Source: Paludibacteraceae bacterium (GTDB lineage: Bacteria > Bacteroidota > Bacteroidia > Bacteroidales > Paludibacteraceae). Taken from it: a stretch of 64,000 nt of DNA. Positions 53,357 through 62,008 of this stretch are shown piece after piece. Every line of letters begins with the position of its first letter. The stretch's first letter is position 1. The stretch lies in assembly GCA_017558065.1 (NCBI GenBank), contig JAFYWK010000054.1, positions 1 through 64,000 on the forward strand, in the 5' to 3' direction. A model generated the notes under the pieces. The model saw nothing but the letters and a program-made list of their open reading frames with translations, ran no database searches and was not told the origin of the DNA. Made by a program: the position numbers and the translations under genes.

Positions 53357-54538
53357 CTAAAACTTATCGTAAATAGTCCAATCTACATCTGTTAGTTCAT
53401 GGCCACAGACGTCGCAGAAAGCCTGATGCTTATACACGGGCGATTTCTTGCCATGCTTGCTACAATTTGGGCAAAGGAATGTTTGGGTGGAATAACGTAG
53501 GCGTCTTAATAGTGTATCATACAACTCGGTATCTTCGCGCTTCACCAAATCATATCCGAGTTTCTTCATCAGTTTGATGGTTTGCATCGCCATTTGGCGG
53601 TCGTATTCTTTCTCAGACTCTGGCAGTTTGGAATAAGGCACCATACATGGATTATGCTTCAGTTCATCGTTGCGCTCTGGTCCATAGGTCCAACCTTGTT
53701 GCATACGCTCTACAGCCCAAATATCATGTGCATTTTCGGCAATGGCTTCGCGGAGCTCAGTTACATCTTCTTCAAGGATTACATCCGATACATCTATCGG
53801 TTTGGGTTGATAGTCTTTCATATTATCAAAGGTTTTTATTGTTACTAAGTAATTTTTGGAGTCTGCCCAAGCAATGGCAAATTGCGCTAAACTATAGGTA
53901 TCCGTTGAATTAGGCGAATTAGGGTCGAATAGCGTGATTACATCTGTCTCTACATCACCTGCAATTACCACAACCGTATGGTCTGGTAAAGACTGCGTTT
54001 CTGCATTATCCACATGATTAATGTTTCTATTGTGCAATAATTTGCCGCTATCTACAGCCACAATCACATCTTCATGATGATTCAATGCATCTATGATATT
54101 CTGGATAGAACATCCATACTGGCGTGTCACCACCAAGCCTGTTTTCTCCAAGTGGCGTCCCACATTGTGAAGCGCAGTGCCCTCTTGTTTGAGCCAGCCA
54201 TGGTGCAATGCATCCTCCAATATTTGCTGTTCATCATAGGTGATACCACGCCCCTTCATGACATACTTCTCACATTCCAAACAACAGAGATTATCTTCTC
54301 CACATTCGGCTGCCAATGCTGTCATAGGAATGTACTCTGGTTTGCGATGTAACAGAGCTAACTCTGTATCTACATGAGATGACAGCAATAGCAATTCACG
54401 CAAATGAGCATCGTGCGCCATAGCGTCAAGAACGAGTTGCACCTCTGCGGGGGTAGCATTTCCATCCAAATATGCCGCTATGATTTCAGTTGATAGGTTG
54501 TATTTATCGGATTGATCTTTCATACGCATTTGTCTCAT
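53357..54538 (-). CDS. C39-like domain, RyR domain and zinc ribbon protein (possible anti-sigma)
   Basis: The protein has 393 residues; the third Met (54523) is an alternative start. The N-terminal part (about 10-50, EIIAAYLDGNATPAEVQLVLDAM) is the short helical region that opens anti-sigma-like proteins in this order. Residues about 90-245 look like a C39-type peptidase fold (CGEDNLCCLECEKYVM, YGCSIQNIIDAL, HTVVVIAGD). An RyR domain follows (about 268-335, AHDIWAVERMQQGWTYGPER, NPCMVPYSKLPESEKEYDRQ). A zinc ribbon ends it (CPNC and CDVCG, about 352-382). It overlaps the sigma gene by 20-35 bases. The layout suggests a ligand-sensing partner of that sigma factor. Confidence 0.78.
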   Translation of the reverse strand: MRQMRMKDQSDKYNLSTEIIAAYLDGNATPAEVQLVLDAMAHDAHLRELLLLSSHVDTELALLHRKPEYIPMTALAAECGEDNLCCLECEKYVMKGRGITYDEQQILEDALHHGWLKQEGTALHNVGRHLEKTGLVVTRQYGCSIQNIIDALNHHEDVIVAVDSGKLLHNRNINHVDNAETQSLPDHTVVVIAGDVETDVITLFDPNSPNSTDTYSLAQFAIAWADSKNYLVTIKTFDNMKDYQPKPIDVSDVILEEDVTELREAIAENAHDIWAVERMQQGWTYGPERNDELKHNPCMVPYSKLPESEKEYDRQMAMQTIKLMKKLGYDLVKREDTELYDTLLRRLRYSTQTFLCPNCSKHGKKSPVYKHQAFCDVCGHELTDVDWTIYDKF

Positions 54539-55073
54539 TGATTGCTATAGCAGTCAGATTTGCCATGGCACGTTTTTTAATATTGTATAGATTATCTACG
54601 GTTACCCCTAACTCCTCTGCTAATCGCTGAGGAGAACATTCATCTAACACAAGTCGCTCTATCACGTAAGCATATCGCCGATTGGGCATCTGTGACAACA
54701 GATAATGTACATCCATTTTTGCTTCCCATTGCGGCGACACTTCGATTATTTCGGAACGAGCAGCTTGCTCTAAAAGATGCTGTTCGGAGTCTTTTTCTAT
54801 CATCTTATCTCGTTTTTCAAGAAAATATCGAATAGCCGTTATCTTAAGCCACTGATAAATAGAACTGCGCCCCTCAAACTGCTTCAGACGATAGGCATCA
54901 TTCTCCATTAGGTGGATATATAGCTCGCTAATCAATTCGTCATAGTCCACCTTATCGTGGAAAACATTATGAATGACACTCATAAACAGCGGACGACAGT
55001 CCTTGTAGAAGAATTGCATCGTTACTCGCTCATCACGAGCAATGAGGCGTTCTATGAGTTGAAGGTCAGTCAT
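54504..55073 (-). CDS. ECF-type RNA polymerase sigma factor
   Basis: The protein (189 residues) has region 2 (about 25-95, YDELISELYIHLMEND and SSIYQWLKITAIRYFLEKRDK) and region 4 (about 125-180, RRYAYVIERLVLDECSPQRLAEELGVTVDNLYNIKKRA) with the helix-turn-helix. There is no region 1 or 3, so it is an extracytoplasmic-function sigma. The next gene may regulate it. It is a strong candidate to recognise the two-box motif (TGATAGATT, 15 bases, CTCTATA) seen twice in this cluster. Confidence 0.85.
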   Translation of the reverse strand: MTDLQLIERLIARDERVTMQFFYKDCRPLFMSVIHNVFHDKVDYDELISELYIHLMENDAYRLKQFEGRSSIYQWLKITAIRYFLEKRDKMIEKDSEQHLLEQAARSEIIEVSPQWEAKMDVHYLLSQMPNRRYAYVIERLVLDECSPQRLAEELGVTVDNLYNIKKRAMANLTAIAINETNAYERSIR

Positions 55074-55094
55074 GATGTTTGTATATATGTCTAA

Positions 55095-57482
55095 CTAACG
55101 AACAAACTGCTCATATCCATCTACGCGGATAAGAATATCAGGTATAGCCACGTTAAGTGCATAGTCATACTTTTTGGCGCCAGGGTCCACCATATTCAAA
55201 TGCTCGAAATCACATATATTAGGATGCACCTTAGCTGAAGATTCTTTCAATTCGGACTTCTTTTTATTGATTTTCTTCTCATCATTCTCAGCAACAAGTA
55301 TTCTAAACTGCTCATCATCAGCCGATTTCATTGGAGTGAATCCCATAAGCAATTGCTCAACATTCCATCTATTATGTTCGCATTTCGCAACGATAGGCGC
55401 ATGGCTTTGTAATACGCTCTTTACATCTTGAACAAATGACTGATTATCAAAGATAGGATTACCGTATTCACCTAATGTCTCGTTTTTACTCAAATCCATT
55501 ATGCATCTGAGTTTTTGGTAGATAGAATCAACAAACAATTTGTTGGATATTTTTTTACATTCTTTCAGCTCATCCCAATCATTTACTAATGCTTTCACCT
55601 CTTTATCGTCAGTATTTTTCAAATCAAGAGGCAGCGGTTTGTTATTTTCAGTAGCATTATACACAGCGTTAGTTAAAACGCCTTTCCAATAGCGAGTCCT
55701 ATCATCCATATAATTACCGTAAATCATTCCAAATGGACGAAGTTTCTCATATCGAATGCTATTCTTCTTGGTTTCTTTCGAGATGTTCTCTATAATGGTT
55801 GATGCTTCGCGTTGATAAACAAGAATCTGCTGGAGTTGTTGATTTTCATACACCTCTATAGGCATATACAAACTGGCAGCAATGGCTTGACTGGCATTCG
55901 TTAGACAAATGGCTATAGTGAGGTTAGAGGTTTGGACTTTTGAGACTTTGGTCAAATACTTACGTACCCCATCCGACTCCAATTCGCCTTTCACAAATTC
56001 TATTTCTACATCTAAGAAATTTTGTCCTTTATCGCTCAGATGTTTCCATTGGCAGTTAGACTGTTGCATAGGATCAATCCAACCATAATCGGAGTTCAAA
56101 TCATCTTCTTCACATGCATTAGCATCAATATAGCGATGGCGAGCAAGTTCGAACAATGTGGCATAACGTCCTTTGAAGAATGCCATCTCTTTGTCCGCTT
56201 TGGTGTCAATGAAGGTGACACGAGTTTTAAGTTGGGAGTCGCGCACGTAATTGGGGTAATGCGCTTGGAATAAGGCTTGAACACCCAAAGCGGTACCCAT
56301 ATTTGACATACCGACAACTACAAGGTGTACATGCTTATTGTTATCATATTTTATTCCTTCGTAACTCTCCAACGGAACGTATTTGATGGAATCTACTGCA
56401 TTGCCCACCAACACTTTTCTTGCCCAAGATTCATATCGATTGAAAGGTTCAAAATCTAAGGTCTCCCTTACATCATCTGAAACATCCGAGAATTGGAAGA
56501 CGGAGTGTGTGGTTTGATATTCAAACATCACACGACAATGCTTCTTCTGGTACTGTGACGGATGTGCGTTTTTGTACTCACGAAGTATCTGTGCCACTAA
56601 ATTAAGACACTTCATATTTATGGTGTCGTGGAATGTTTCTGTTCCTCCAACCACAGTTTGTTCGCCCAAAATATGTATCTCATAAGCATACTTCACATAC
56701 AACTTCTGCAATTCCTTTTTAGAATCTCGATTAGCCGTGTAGATTATCACTCGGTCTAATTCATGATCCGTGAGATGCGATGCCAGCATTTTGCGAACCT
56801 CTTCTGCTTTGCGATTAGTCTGGAGCAAAATGTATTTTAATTTGCGGTCGCAATAACAATTAAACGACTTATAGTCGGCTTTATGCTCACACTGCTTTAA
56901 TAGGTTTTTTATCACAGAAGCAGCCACTTCATTCGCACCAATAACTACGGCATACTTATTTTGTAATAACCAATATATTAGTCTGCTATAGCGAATTTGT
57001 CCTTCTCGATAGTGCGTGATACGGCGATTGAATAAACTAACAATAGTAGCAATAGAAATGCCATTTACGATAAAAACCTTAATAGCCAACATCACAGTAG
57101 GTGGAATACCCCCGCGTTGCAATTCTTGCGGAAGGGCAAGCGATCCGATAAAGAAATGAAGAATATTGCGTAGCAAGGTTTGGTTATCGGTAGAATGATG
57201 CCTGTTCGAAGGAATTTGCTCCCATACATGATACATTACTCCCCATAACTGCATAGCAAAGATTAATGTTACCATGAACACAAGCACCCAAAACCAGTAA
57301 TTCTTTTTTACCAGTTGCGTATCACGCTTGATGGGCGAAAAGAGAAAATACACAAGGAAAACTATCACACCAAGCGTACCTACCAGTCCTAGAATGAACC
57401 CCAAATCCGTGGAATATACCTTTGCAACATTGCTCCAATAGTTTTGACAAGTCAAACAAGATAAAATGGTGATAGTATTCAT
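55095..57482 (-). CDS. Channel-like membrane protein with two RCK/Rossmann domains and a C-terminal RyR domain
   Basis: The protein has 795 residues. Hydrophobic segments lie at about 27-48, 62-82 and 129-151, with a possible pore-like helix near 105-116. A first Rossmann-like domain begins at KYAVVIGANEVAASVIKNLL (about 176-195), a second at VHLVVVGMSNMGTALGVQALF (about 385-405). The order of membrane helices then tandem RCK domains is that of RCK-gated cation channels (CASTOR/POLLUX-like). The C-terminus is an RyR-type domain: CEHNRWNVEQLLMGFTPM (about 698-715), KVHPNICDFEHLNMVDPGA (about 750-768) and KYDYALNVAIPDIL. A channel with an RyR domain in a locus with TIR proteins is the central finding here. 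Pore residues cannot be confirmed by eye. Confidence 0.7.
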   Translation of the reverse strand: MNTITILSCLTCQNYWSNVAKVYSTDLGFILGLVGTLGVIVFLVYFLFSPIKRDTQLVKKNYWFWVLVFMVTLIFAMQLWGVMYHVWEQIPSNRHHSTDNQTLLRNILHFFIGSLALPQELQRGGIPPTVMLAIKVFIVNGISIATIVSLFNRRITHYREGQIRYSRLIYWLLQNKYAVVIGANEVAASVIKNLLKQCEHKADYKSFNCYCDRKLKYILLQTNRKAEEVRKMLASHLTDHELDRVIIYTANRDSKKELQKLYVKYAYEIHILGEQTVVGGTETFHDTINMKCLNLVAQILREYKNAHPSQYQKKHCRVMFEYQTTHSVFQFSDVSDDVRETLDFEPFNRYESWARKVLVGNAVDSIKYVPLESYEGIKYDNNKHVHLVVVGMSNMGTALGVQALFQAHYPNYVRDSQLKTRVTFIDTKADKEMAFFKGRYATLFELARHRYIDANACEEDDLNSDYGWIDPMQQSNCQWKHLSDKGQNFLDVEIEFVKGELESDGVRKYLTKVSKVQTSNLTIAICLTNASQAIAASLYMPIEVYENQQLQQILVYQREASTIIENISKETKKNSIRYEKLRPFGMIYGNYMDDRTRYWKGVLTNAVYNATENNKPLPLDLKNTDDKEVKALVNDWDELKECKKISNKLFVDSIYQKLRCIMDLSKNETLGEYGNPIFDNQSFVQDVKSVLQSHAPIVAKCEHNRWNVEQLLMGFTPMKSADDEQFRILVAENDEKKINKKKSELKESSAKVHPNICDFEHLNMVDPGAKKYDYALNVAIPDILIRVDGYEQFVR

Positions 57483-57531
57483 GATTATTCTATTTTTATT
57501 GATAAAGGGTAGTGTTTATTCATTTTGCCTG

Positions 57532-57563
57532 CAAAGTTATAACTTTTTTAGCACATATGCAAG
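57532..57563 (-). promoter_or_regulatory. Promoter of the TIR/RyR cluster
   Basis: Minus strand: TTG (57562-57560, in CTTG), 20 bases, TAACTTTG (57539-57532), 50 bases ahead of the first cluster ATG at 57482. Confidence 0.8.
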
Positions 57564-57589
57564 AAAATAGCGAATTTTTCGCTATTTTC
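57563..57589. promoter_or_regulatory. Perfect palindrome at the cluster promoter (candidate operator)
   Basis: GAAAATAGCGAA (57563-57574), TTT, TTCGCTATTTTC (57578-57589): a 12-base perfect inverted repeat that touches the -33 element of the cluster promoter. No other copy was seen in the window. Confidence 0.5.
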
Positions 57590-57788
57590 TGGTGGAGCGT
57601 GTAAAGTGTAGGGGCAAGCAGCAGAGCTGCAGTTGAGTGATTAGACAGGGGGAATACTCGGTGGGGAAAGCCACGAAATAACCCCATGACGCTGTGGCAT
57701 CGCCCAGCGCACACTAAACCAGTAAAAAAGGCTAATCTTAACAAAAAGCACTTTTTTTTATACAAAAATACATTTTTTTCCAAAAATA

Positions 57789-57820
57789 AATGCGTATTTG
57801 CATTTTTTGTAGTACCTTTG
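57789..57820 (+). promoter_or_regulatory. Probable promoter of the CPBP gene
   Basis: TACCTTTG (57813-57820) is exact, but the -33 position reads AATG, so the upstream element is weak. It lies 70 bases ahead of the ATG at 57891. Confidence 0.55.
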
Positions 57821-57890
57821 CAAGCCCATTCGACGGCGGTAGGTCCGTTCGCATGACAAAAATGGTTAAACTATCAATCAACAACATACT

Positions 57891-58832
57891 ATGGCACTTC
57901 TGGGAAAATACGAACAATCACATGTGGCAGTGAAAGTCATCCAATGGTTAGGATGCATACTATTCTTAAATATACTCGCCGCAGGAAACATATTCCTTTT
58001 TGAACAACCACTATCGGTCAGTTCGCTCAAGTGGATACAATTCTTTCAGTCTGCGGCCATGTTTTTGCTGCCACCACTATGCATGGCGTACCTATGGAGT
58101 AAGCAACCACTGGAGTGGCTGAAGGTGAAAGGTGAGAAGGAGCTGAAAGGTGAAAGGTTAAAGGTGAAAGGTGAAAGGGTATGGGCAGTGGTGCTGATGC
58201 TGGTGGCGTTGCCCGCCATCAACTTGCTTGCGCATATCAATGAGCAAATAGCACTACCCGCTTTCCTGGAACCATTGGAAGCATGGATGAAAACACAAGA
58301 AGAGACAGCCAAAACTCTAACCGACCAGTTTATGCATGTGACCACCTTCGGCGGTCTGATTATCAATCTCTTGCTGATGGCAGTGCTTCCTGCTATATCC
58401 GAGGAGTTGACCTTCCGCGGCGTACTGATGAACCTTTTTAAGGTGAAAGGTGAGAGGTTAGAGGTGAAAGGCGAGAGCGTGCCACACCTCGCTATTTGGT
58501 GCAGCGCCATACTCTTTTCGGCAATACATCTGCAGTTCTACGGTTTTGTACCTCGTATGCTGATGGGTGCGTTGTTTGGCTATATGCTGGTATGGACAGG
58601 CAGTCTGTGGACACCAATCCTGATGCACTTCACCAACAACGCCATGGCAGTCATCCTCTATTTCGTATCATTGCGTGCAGGTTGGGACATAGAGATGATG
58701 GACGCTATAGGCACAAACGACACCCTGTGGTTGGGTGTCGTCAGTATGGTGATAACAATCGTAGGAATCTATGCTTTTCGTCGTTCTACCACGATGAGCA
58801 ACGCCTCCTCGCGGATATCCAACGGCAACTGA
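57891..58832 (+). CDS. CPBP-family intramembrane metalloprotease
   Basis: The protein (313 residues) has several membrane segments and the CPBP motifs SEELTFRGVL (about 167-176), FSAIHLQFYGF (about 207-217) and MHFTNNAMAV (about 246-255). Such proteases cut membrane proteins; members include the Rce1-type CAAX proteases and Abi proteins. Two in-frame insertions of low-complexity text (LKVKGEKELKGERLKVKGER near 77-97, and FKVKGERLEVKGES near 182-195) sit at loop positions. The last 20 residues ([17 protein letters not shown]) overlap the converging gene by 64 bases and look like an extension without function. Confidence 0.85.
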   Translation: MALLGKYEQSHVAVKVIQWLGCILFLNILAAGNIFLFEQPLSVSSLKWIQFFQSAAMFLLPPLCMAYLWSKQPLEWLKVKGEKELKGERLKVKGERVWAVVLMLVALPAINLLAHINEQIALPAFLEPLEAWMKTQEETAKTLTDQFMHVTTFGGLIINLLLMAVLPAISEELTFRGVLMNLFKVKGERLEVKGESVPHLAIWCSAILFSAIHLQFYGFVPRMLMGALFGYMLVWTGSLWTPILMHFTNNAMAVILYFVSLRAGWDIEMMDAIGTNDTLWLGVVSMVITIVGIYAFRRSTTMSNASSRISNGN

Positions 58833-59221
58833 ATATTACGCAGCTGAATACTGCGCACCCAGCCGGGCACGTCTTTTGCCTGTAGGGTGTTAAACACTTC
58901 GCGTATCATCTGATACTGTTCCTCTGTATAGTCCTCCGCAGGAATACCACTGAGTGCGTCTAACTCCTCATCATCGTAATACTCCACTTTGGCATTGGTC
59001 TGAAGCAGTGTTTCGCGTTCGCAGACCAAGTGTTCGCCGCAGCAGCCGTCGTCAGGATTGGACGCCTCTTCACGGCTATTGGACGCTTCGCTATTGGTTA
59101 CTGGACGCTCGCTTGGCTCGCTATTGGCTCGCTGCTGCTTGCGGGCACGTACCTCAAAGATAATCAGAATAACAATGCCGAGAGCTACGAAAAGTAACAA
59201 TGGTAAAATACTACTCCACAT
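58769..59221 (-). CDS. Small membrane protein with a Cys-His motif
   Basis: The protein (150 residues) has an N-terminal membrane helix (about 5-22). A low-complexity patch (about 30-55, [20 protein letters not shown]) contains repeats of GCTATTGGACGC in the DNA. A conserved-looking segment follows, [17 protein letters not shown] (about 57-73), with three Cys and a His that could bind a metal, and then helices with [20 protein letters not shown]. The family lies next to parE in Bacteroidales. The function is unknown. Confidence 0.72.
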   Translation of the reverse strand: MWSSILPLLLFVALGIVILIIFEVRARKQQRANSEPSERPVTNSEASNSREEASNPDDGCCGEHLVCERETLLQTNAKVEYYDDEELDALSGIPAEDYTEEQYQMIREVFNTLQAKDVPGWVRSIQLRNIQLPLDIREEALLIVVERRKA

Positions 59222-61127
59222 CTTCTTCTACAACCAAATTGTTGATGATAAAATTCTGACGGTCAGAAGTATTCTTACCCATATAGAAACTGAGCAAATC
59301 GCCTACTGCATCCTCCTTGCGAAGGGTGACTTGATCCAAGCGAATACCTTTGCCTATAAAGCCCTTAAACTCATCTGGACTAATCTCACCAAGACCTTTG
59401 AATCGCGTGATCTCGGGATTAGGTTTCAGATCTTCGATGGCCTTGACACGCTCTTCCTCGCTATAGCAGTAACGGACTTCCTTCTTGTTCTTCACGCGGA
59501 AAAGTGGCGTTTGCAGGATATAGACATGCCCTTTCTTCACCAGATCGGGGAAGAACTGCAAGAAGAACGTGAGCATCAACAAGCGAATGTGCATGCCATC
59601 GACATCGGCATCGGTGGCAATAATCACCTTGTTATAACGCAGTTCATCCAGACCATCCTCAATATTCAGTGCCGACTGTAGGCAGTTGAACTCCTCGTTC
59701 TCATATACGACCGATTTGCTCAGTCCATACGAGTTGAGCGGCTTACCGCGAAGCGAGAAGACCGCCTGTGTGCGCACATCACGACTCTTGGTAATACTAC
59801 CCGAAGCAGAAAGACCCTCGGTGATGAAGATGCTACTCTCCTGACGCAAATCGTCATCGGCATCCTTAGCGGACTTGGTAGGTTTGGCATCGTTGTAATG
59901 CACTTGGCAATCACGCAATTTAGGATTATTGAGCAGATTCTTCTTAGCACGCTCACGAGCCGCCTTAGTGACACCCGCAATGGCCTTGCGCTCTTTCTCG
60001 GAATCCTGAATCTTCTGCAACATCACCTCAGTAGATTCGGGGTGCTTGTGCAGGTAGTTGTCCAGATGCTGTTTGACAAAATCATTGACAAACTTATTGA
60101 CCGACAATCCACCATCGGGCGACATGTCCTTCGAGCCCAACTTCACCTTGGTTTGGCTCTCAAAGACAGGTTCCGACACATTGATAGCAATGGCACCTAC
60201 GACACCATTGCGGATATCTCCCAGTTCGAAGCCCTTGTTGTAGAACTCCTTGATGGTTCTACCGATGGCTTCGCGATAGGCAGCCTGGTGTGTACCACCC
60301 TGTATGGTATGCTGACCATTGACAAAAGAGTGGTACTCTTCGCCGCTCTGGTCGGTGTGCGTGAGGGCAATCTCAATATCCTCATCCTTGATATGAATAA
60401 TCGGATAGAGCGGATCCACAGTCATCGTCTCGGTTAGCAAGTCAAAAAGACCATTCTTGGACGAATACTTCTTGCCATTATAGACCAACGTGAGCCCCGT
60501 ATTGAGATAGGCATAATTGCGCATCATCGTCTCGATGAAATCATCGCGGAAGTGGTAGTTCTCGAAAATGCCTTTAGAATTATCGGGAATAAACTCAATG
60601 AGCGTACCACGTTTCTCATTGCCGCTATAATCCTGAATATCAGAATCTTCTACGAGATGTCCTTGATGGAAAACGATTCTGCGCGTCTTGCCATCGCGCC
60701 ATACTTGCACGATAAACTCCTTACTCAGCGCATTCACCGCCTTAGTACCTACACCATTCAATCCGACCGACTTCTTGAAGGCCTTGGTGTCATACTTACC
60801 ACCCGTATTGAGGATAGACACCGCCTCCACCATTTTGCCGAGCGGAATACCGCGACCATAGTCACGCACGCGCACGCGCTCGCCTAGCGCAGCATCGTCT
60901 GCCGCACCCACACTGATCTCAATGACCTTACCTTCGCTCATACGGAACTCATCAATAGAGTTGTCAATGGTCTCCTTGATGAGCACATATATACCGTCAT
61001 CGGAGTGGTTACCATCTCCGAGCTTACCAATATACATACCCGGACGGCGGCGGATATGCTCGCGGTCGTCAAGATGAATGATGTTATCTTCGTTGTATGA
61101 ACTGGTTGGTTTGATTTCTTCAGCCAT
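59211..61127 (-). CDS. parE: DNA topoisomerase IV subunit B
   Basis: The protein (638 residues) has a GHKL ATPase domain (about 20-220) with [24 protein letters not shown] and [14 protein letters not shown], then the transducer, and the Toprim part with [17 protein letters not shown] (about 428-444), [16 protein letters not shown] (about 508-523) and RFKGLGEIS. The ParE-type text rather than GyrB is supported by the GLSASGSI form (GyrB has EGDSAGGSA). It decatenates sister chromosomes with ParC, whose gene is not in the window. The stop lies 11 bases inside the Cys-motif gene's start. Confidence 0.93.
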   Translation of the reverse strand: MAEEIKPTSSYNEDNIIHLDDREHIRRRPGMYIGKLGDGNHSDDGIYVLIKETIDNSIDEFRMSEGKVIEISVGAADDAALGERVRVRDYGRGIPLGKMVEAVSILNTGGKYDTKAFKKSVGLNGVGTKAVNALSKEFIVQVWRDGKTRRIVFHQGHLVEDSDIQDYSGNEKRGTLIEFIPDNSKGIFENYHFRDDFIETMMRNYAYLNTGLTLVYNGKKYSSKNGLFDLLTETMTVDPLYPIIHIKDEDIEIALTHTDQSGEEYHSFVNGQHTIQGGTHQAAYREAIGRTIKEFYNKGFELGDIRNGVVGAIAINVSEPVFESQTKVKLGSKDMSPDGGLSVNKFVNDFVKQHLDNYLHKHPESTEVMLQKIQDSEKERKAIAGVTKAARERAKKNLLNNPKLRDCQVHYNDAKPTKSAKDADDDLRQESSIFITEGLSASGSITKSRDVRTQAVFSLRGKPLNSYGLSKSVVYENEEFNCLQSALNIEDGLDELRYNKVIIATDADVDGMHIRLLMLTFFLQFFPDLVKKGHVYILQTPLFRVKNKKEVRYCYSEEERVKAIEDLKPNPEITRFKGLGEISPDEFKGFIGKGIRLDQVTLRKEDAVGDLLSFYMGKNTSDRQNFIINNLVVEEDVE

Positions 61128-61211
61128 AAATTAGAGCGTTGCACTGTTAGAAGTTAGACCGCTTCGCTTGGGAAGTTAGACTACTTCGTTGTTGGAAGTT
61201 AGAGTATCGGA
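61128..61211. repeat. Short repeats in the parE upstream gap
   Basis: The text TTAGAAGTTAGACCGCTTCG, GGAAGTTAGACTACTTCG and GGAAGTTAGAG repeats about three times. It resembles the GAAGCG repeats at 33600-33760. Confidence 0.65.
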
Positions 61212-61970
61212 TTATTTCTTCTTTGCGTCAATCTCGGTATCTACCAAAATACGTCCGCAGAACTCGCAAACGATGATTTTCTTGCGCAGACGGATATCCA
61301 ATTGACGTTGTGCTGGAATCTTACTGTGGCAACCACCGCAGCTATCACGCTCCACCTTCACCACAGCCAAACCGTTGTGGGCATTCTTGCGGATACGATG
61401 GAAAGCGGTGATAAGACGCTCGTCGATATGCTTCTCCAGATCAGCAGCACGCACCATGTATTTCTCTGTTTGCTCCTTGGTTTCTGCCAAAATAGACTCC
61501 AACTCATTGCGCTTTTGGTTGAGATCCACAGTCTTGTCCTCGATATCAGAAACGGTCTTCGCTTTGTCGGCTTGACGCGCTTCCAAATCAGCTGTGAAAT
61601 TACGAATCTTACGTTGTGATGCTTCAATCTCCAACTCTTGGTACTCAATCTCCTTGGTGAGGTTGTCATACTCACGGTTGTTGCGCACATTGTTTTGTTG
61701 CTCCTTGTAGCGTGAGATAGCCGCATTAGAGTTCTCGATGCGAACACGATGGTCAGAGATGCCTGTCTCGCACTCCTTGATGCCGTTCTCGATATTGGTC
61801 AAACGAGTTTTCAAACCTTCGATCTCATCGCCCATATCCTTGACCTCTTGAGGCAACTCACCTGCCAAAATACGCAGGCTATCAATCTTTGTGTTAACGG
61901 TTTGCAATTCATACAGAGCACGTAGTTTCTCTTCTACTGTCAACTCTTGTTCTACTTTTTCTTTTGCCAT
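61212..61970 (-). CDS. Coiled-coil protein with C4 zinc ribbon (CdsZ-like)
   Basis: The protein (252 residues) is a long coiled coil (about 20-185, IEGLKTRLTNIENGIKECE and NREYDNLTKEIEYQELEIEA, shown in parts) ending in a zinc ribbon with DSCGGCHSKIP and VCEFCGRILVD (two CxxC pairs, about 210-242). This is the zf-RING_7/CdsZ layout found in most bacteria. The role is not settled. It lies upstream of parE. Confidence 0.85.
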   Translation of the reverse strand: MAKEKVEQELTVEEKLRALYELQTVNTKIDSLRILAGELPQEVKDMGDEIEGLKTRLTNIENGIKECETGISDHRVRIENSNAAISRYKEQQNNVRNNREYDNLTKEIEYQELEIEASQRKIRNFTADLEARQADKAKTVSDIEDKTVDLNQKRNELESILAETKEQTEKYMVRAADLEKHIDERLITAFHRIRKNAHNGLAVVKVERDSCGGCHSKIPAQRQLDIRLRKKIIVCEFCGRILVDTEIDAKKK

Positions 61971-62008
61971 AATTGTATGTTGTTTAATGTTAATATTCTT
62001 TTTTTAGG

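Larger units (their letters stand above)
57483..57890. other. Divergent intergenic region between the cluster and the CPBP gene
   Basis: This 408-base gap holds the minus-strand cluster promoter (57532-57563), a perfect palindrome overlapping it by one base (57563-57589), and a weaker plus-strand promoter (57789-57820) for the CPBP gene. Bases 57600-57720 are GC-richer and contain no gene or RNA that I recognise. Confidence 0.6.

Noticed and set aside
57600..57720. A GC-richer stretch that could be a small RNA
   Set aside because: No promoter faces it and no terminator or clear fold was seen.
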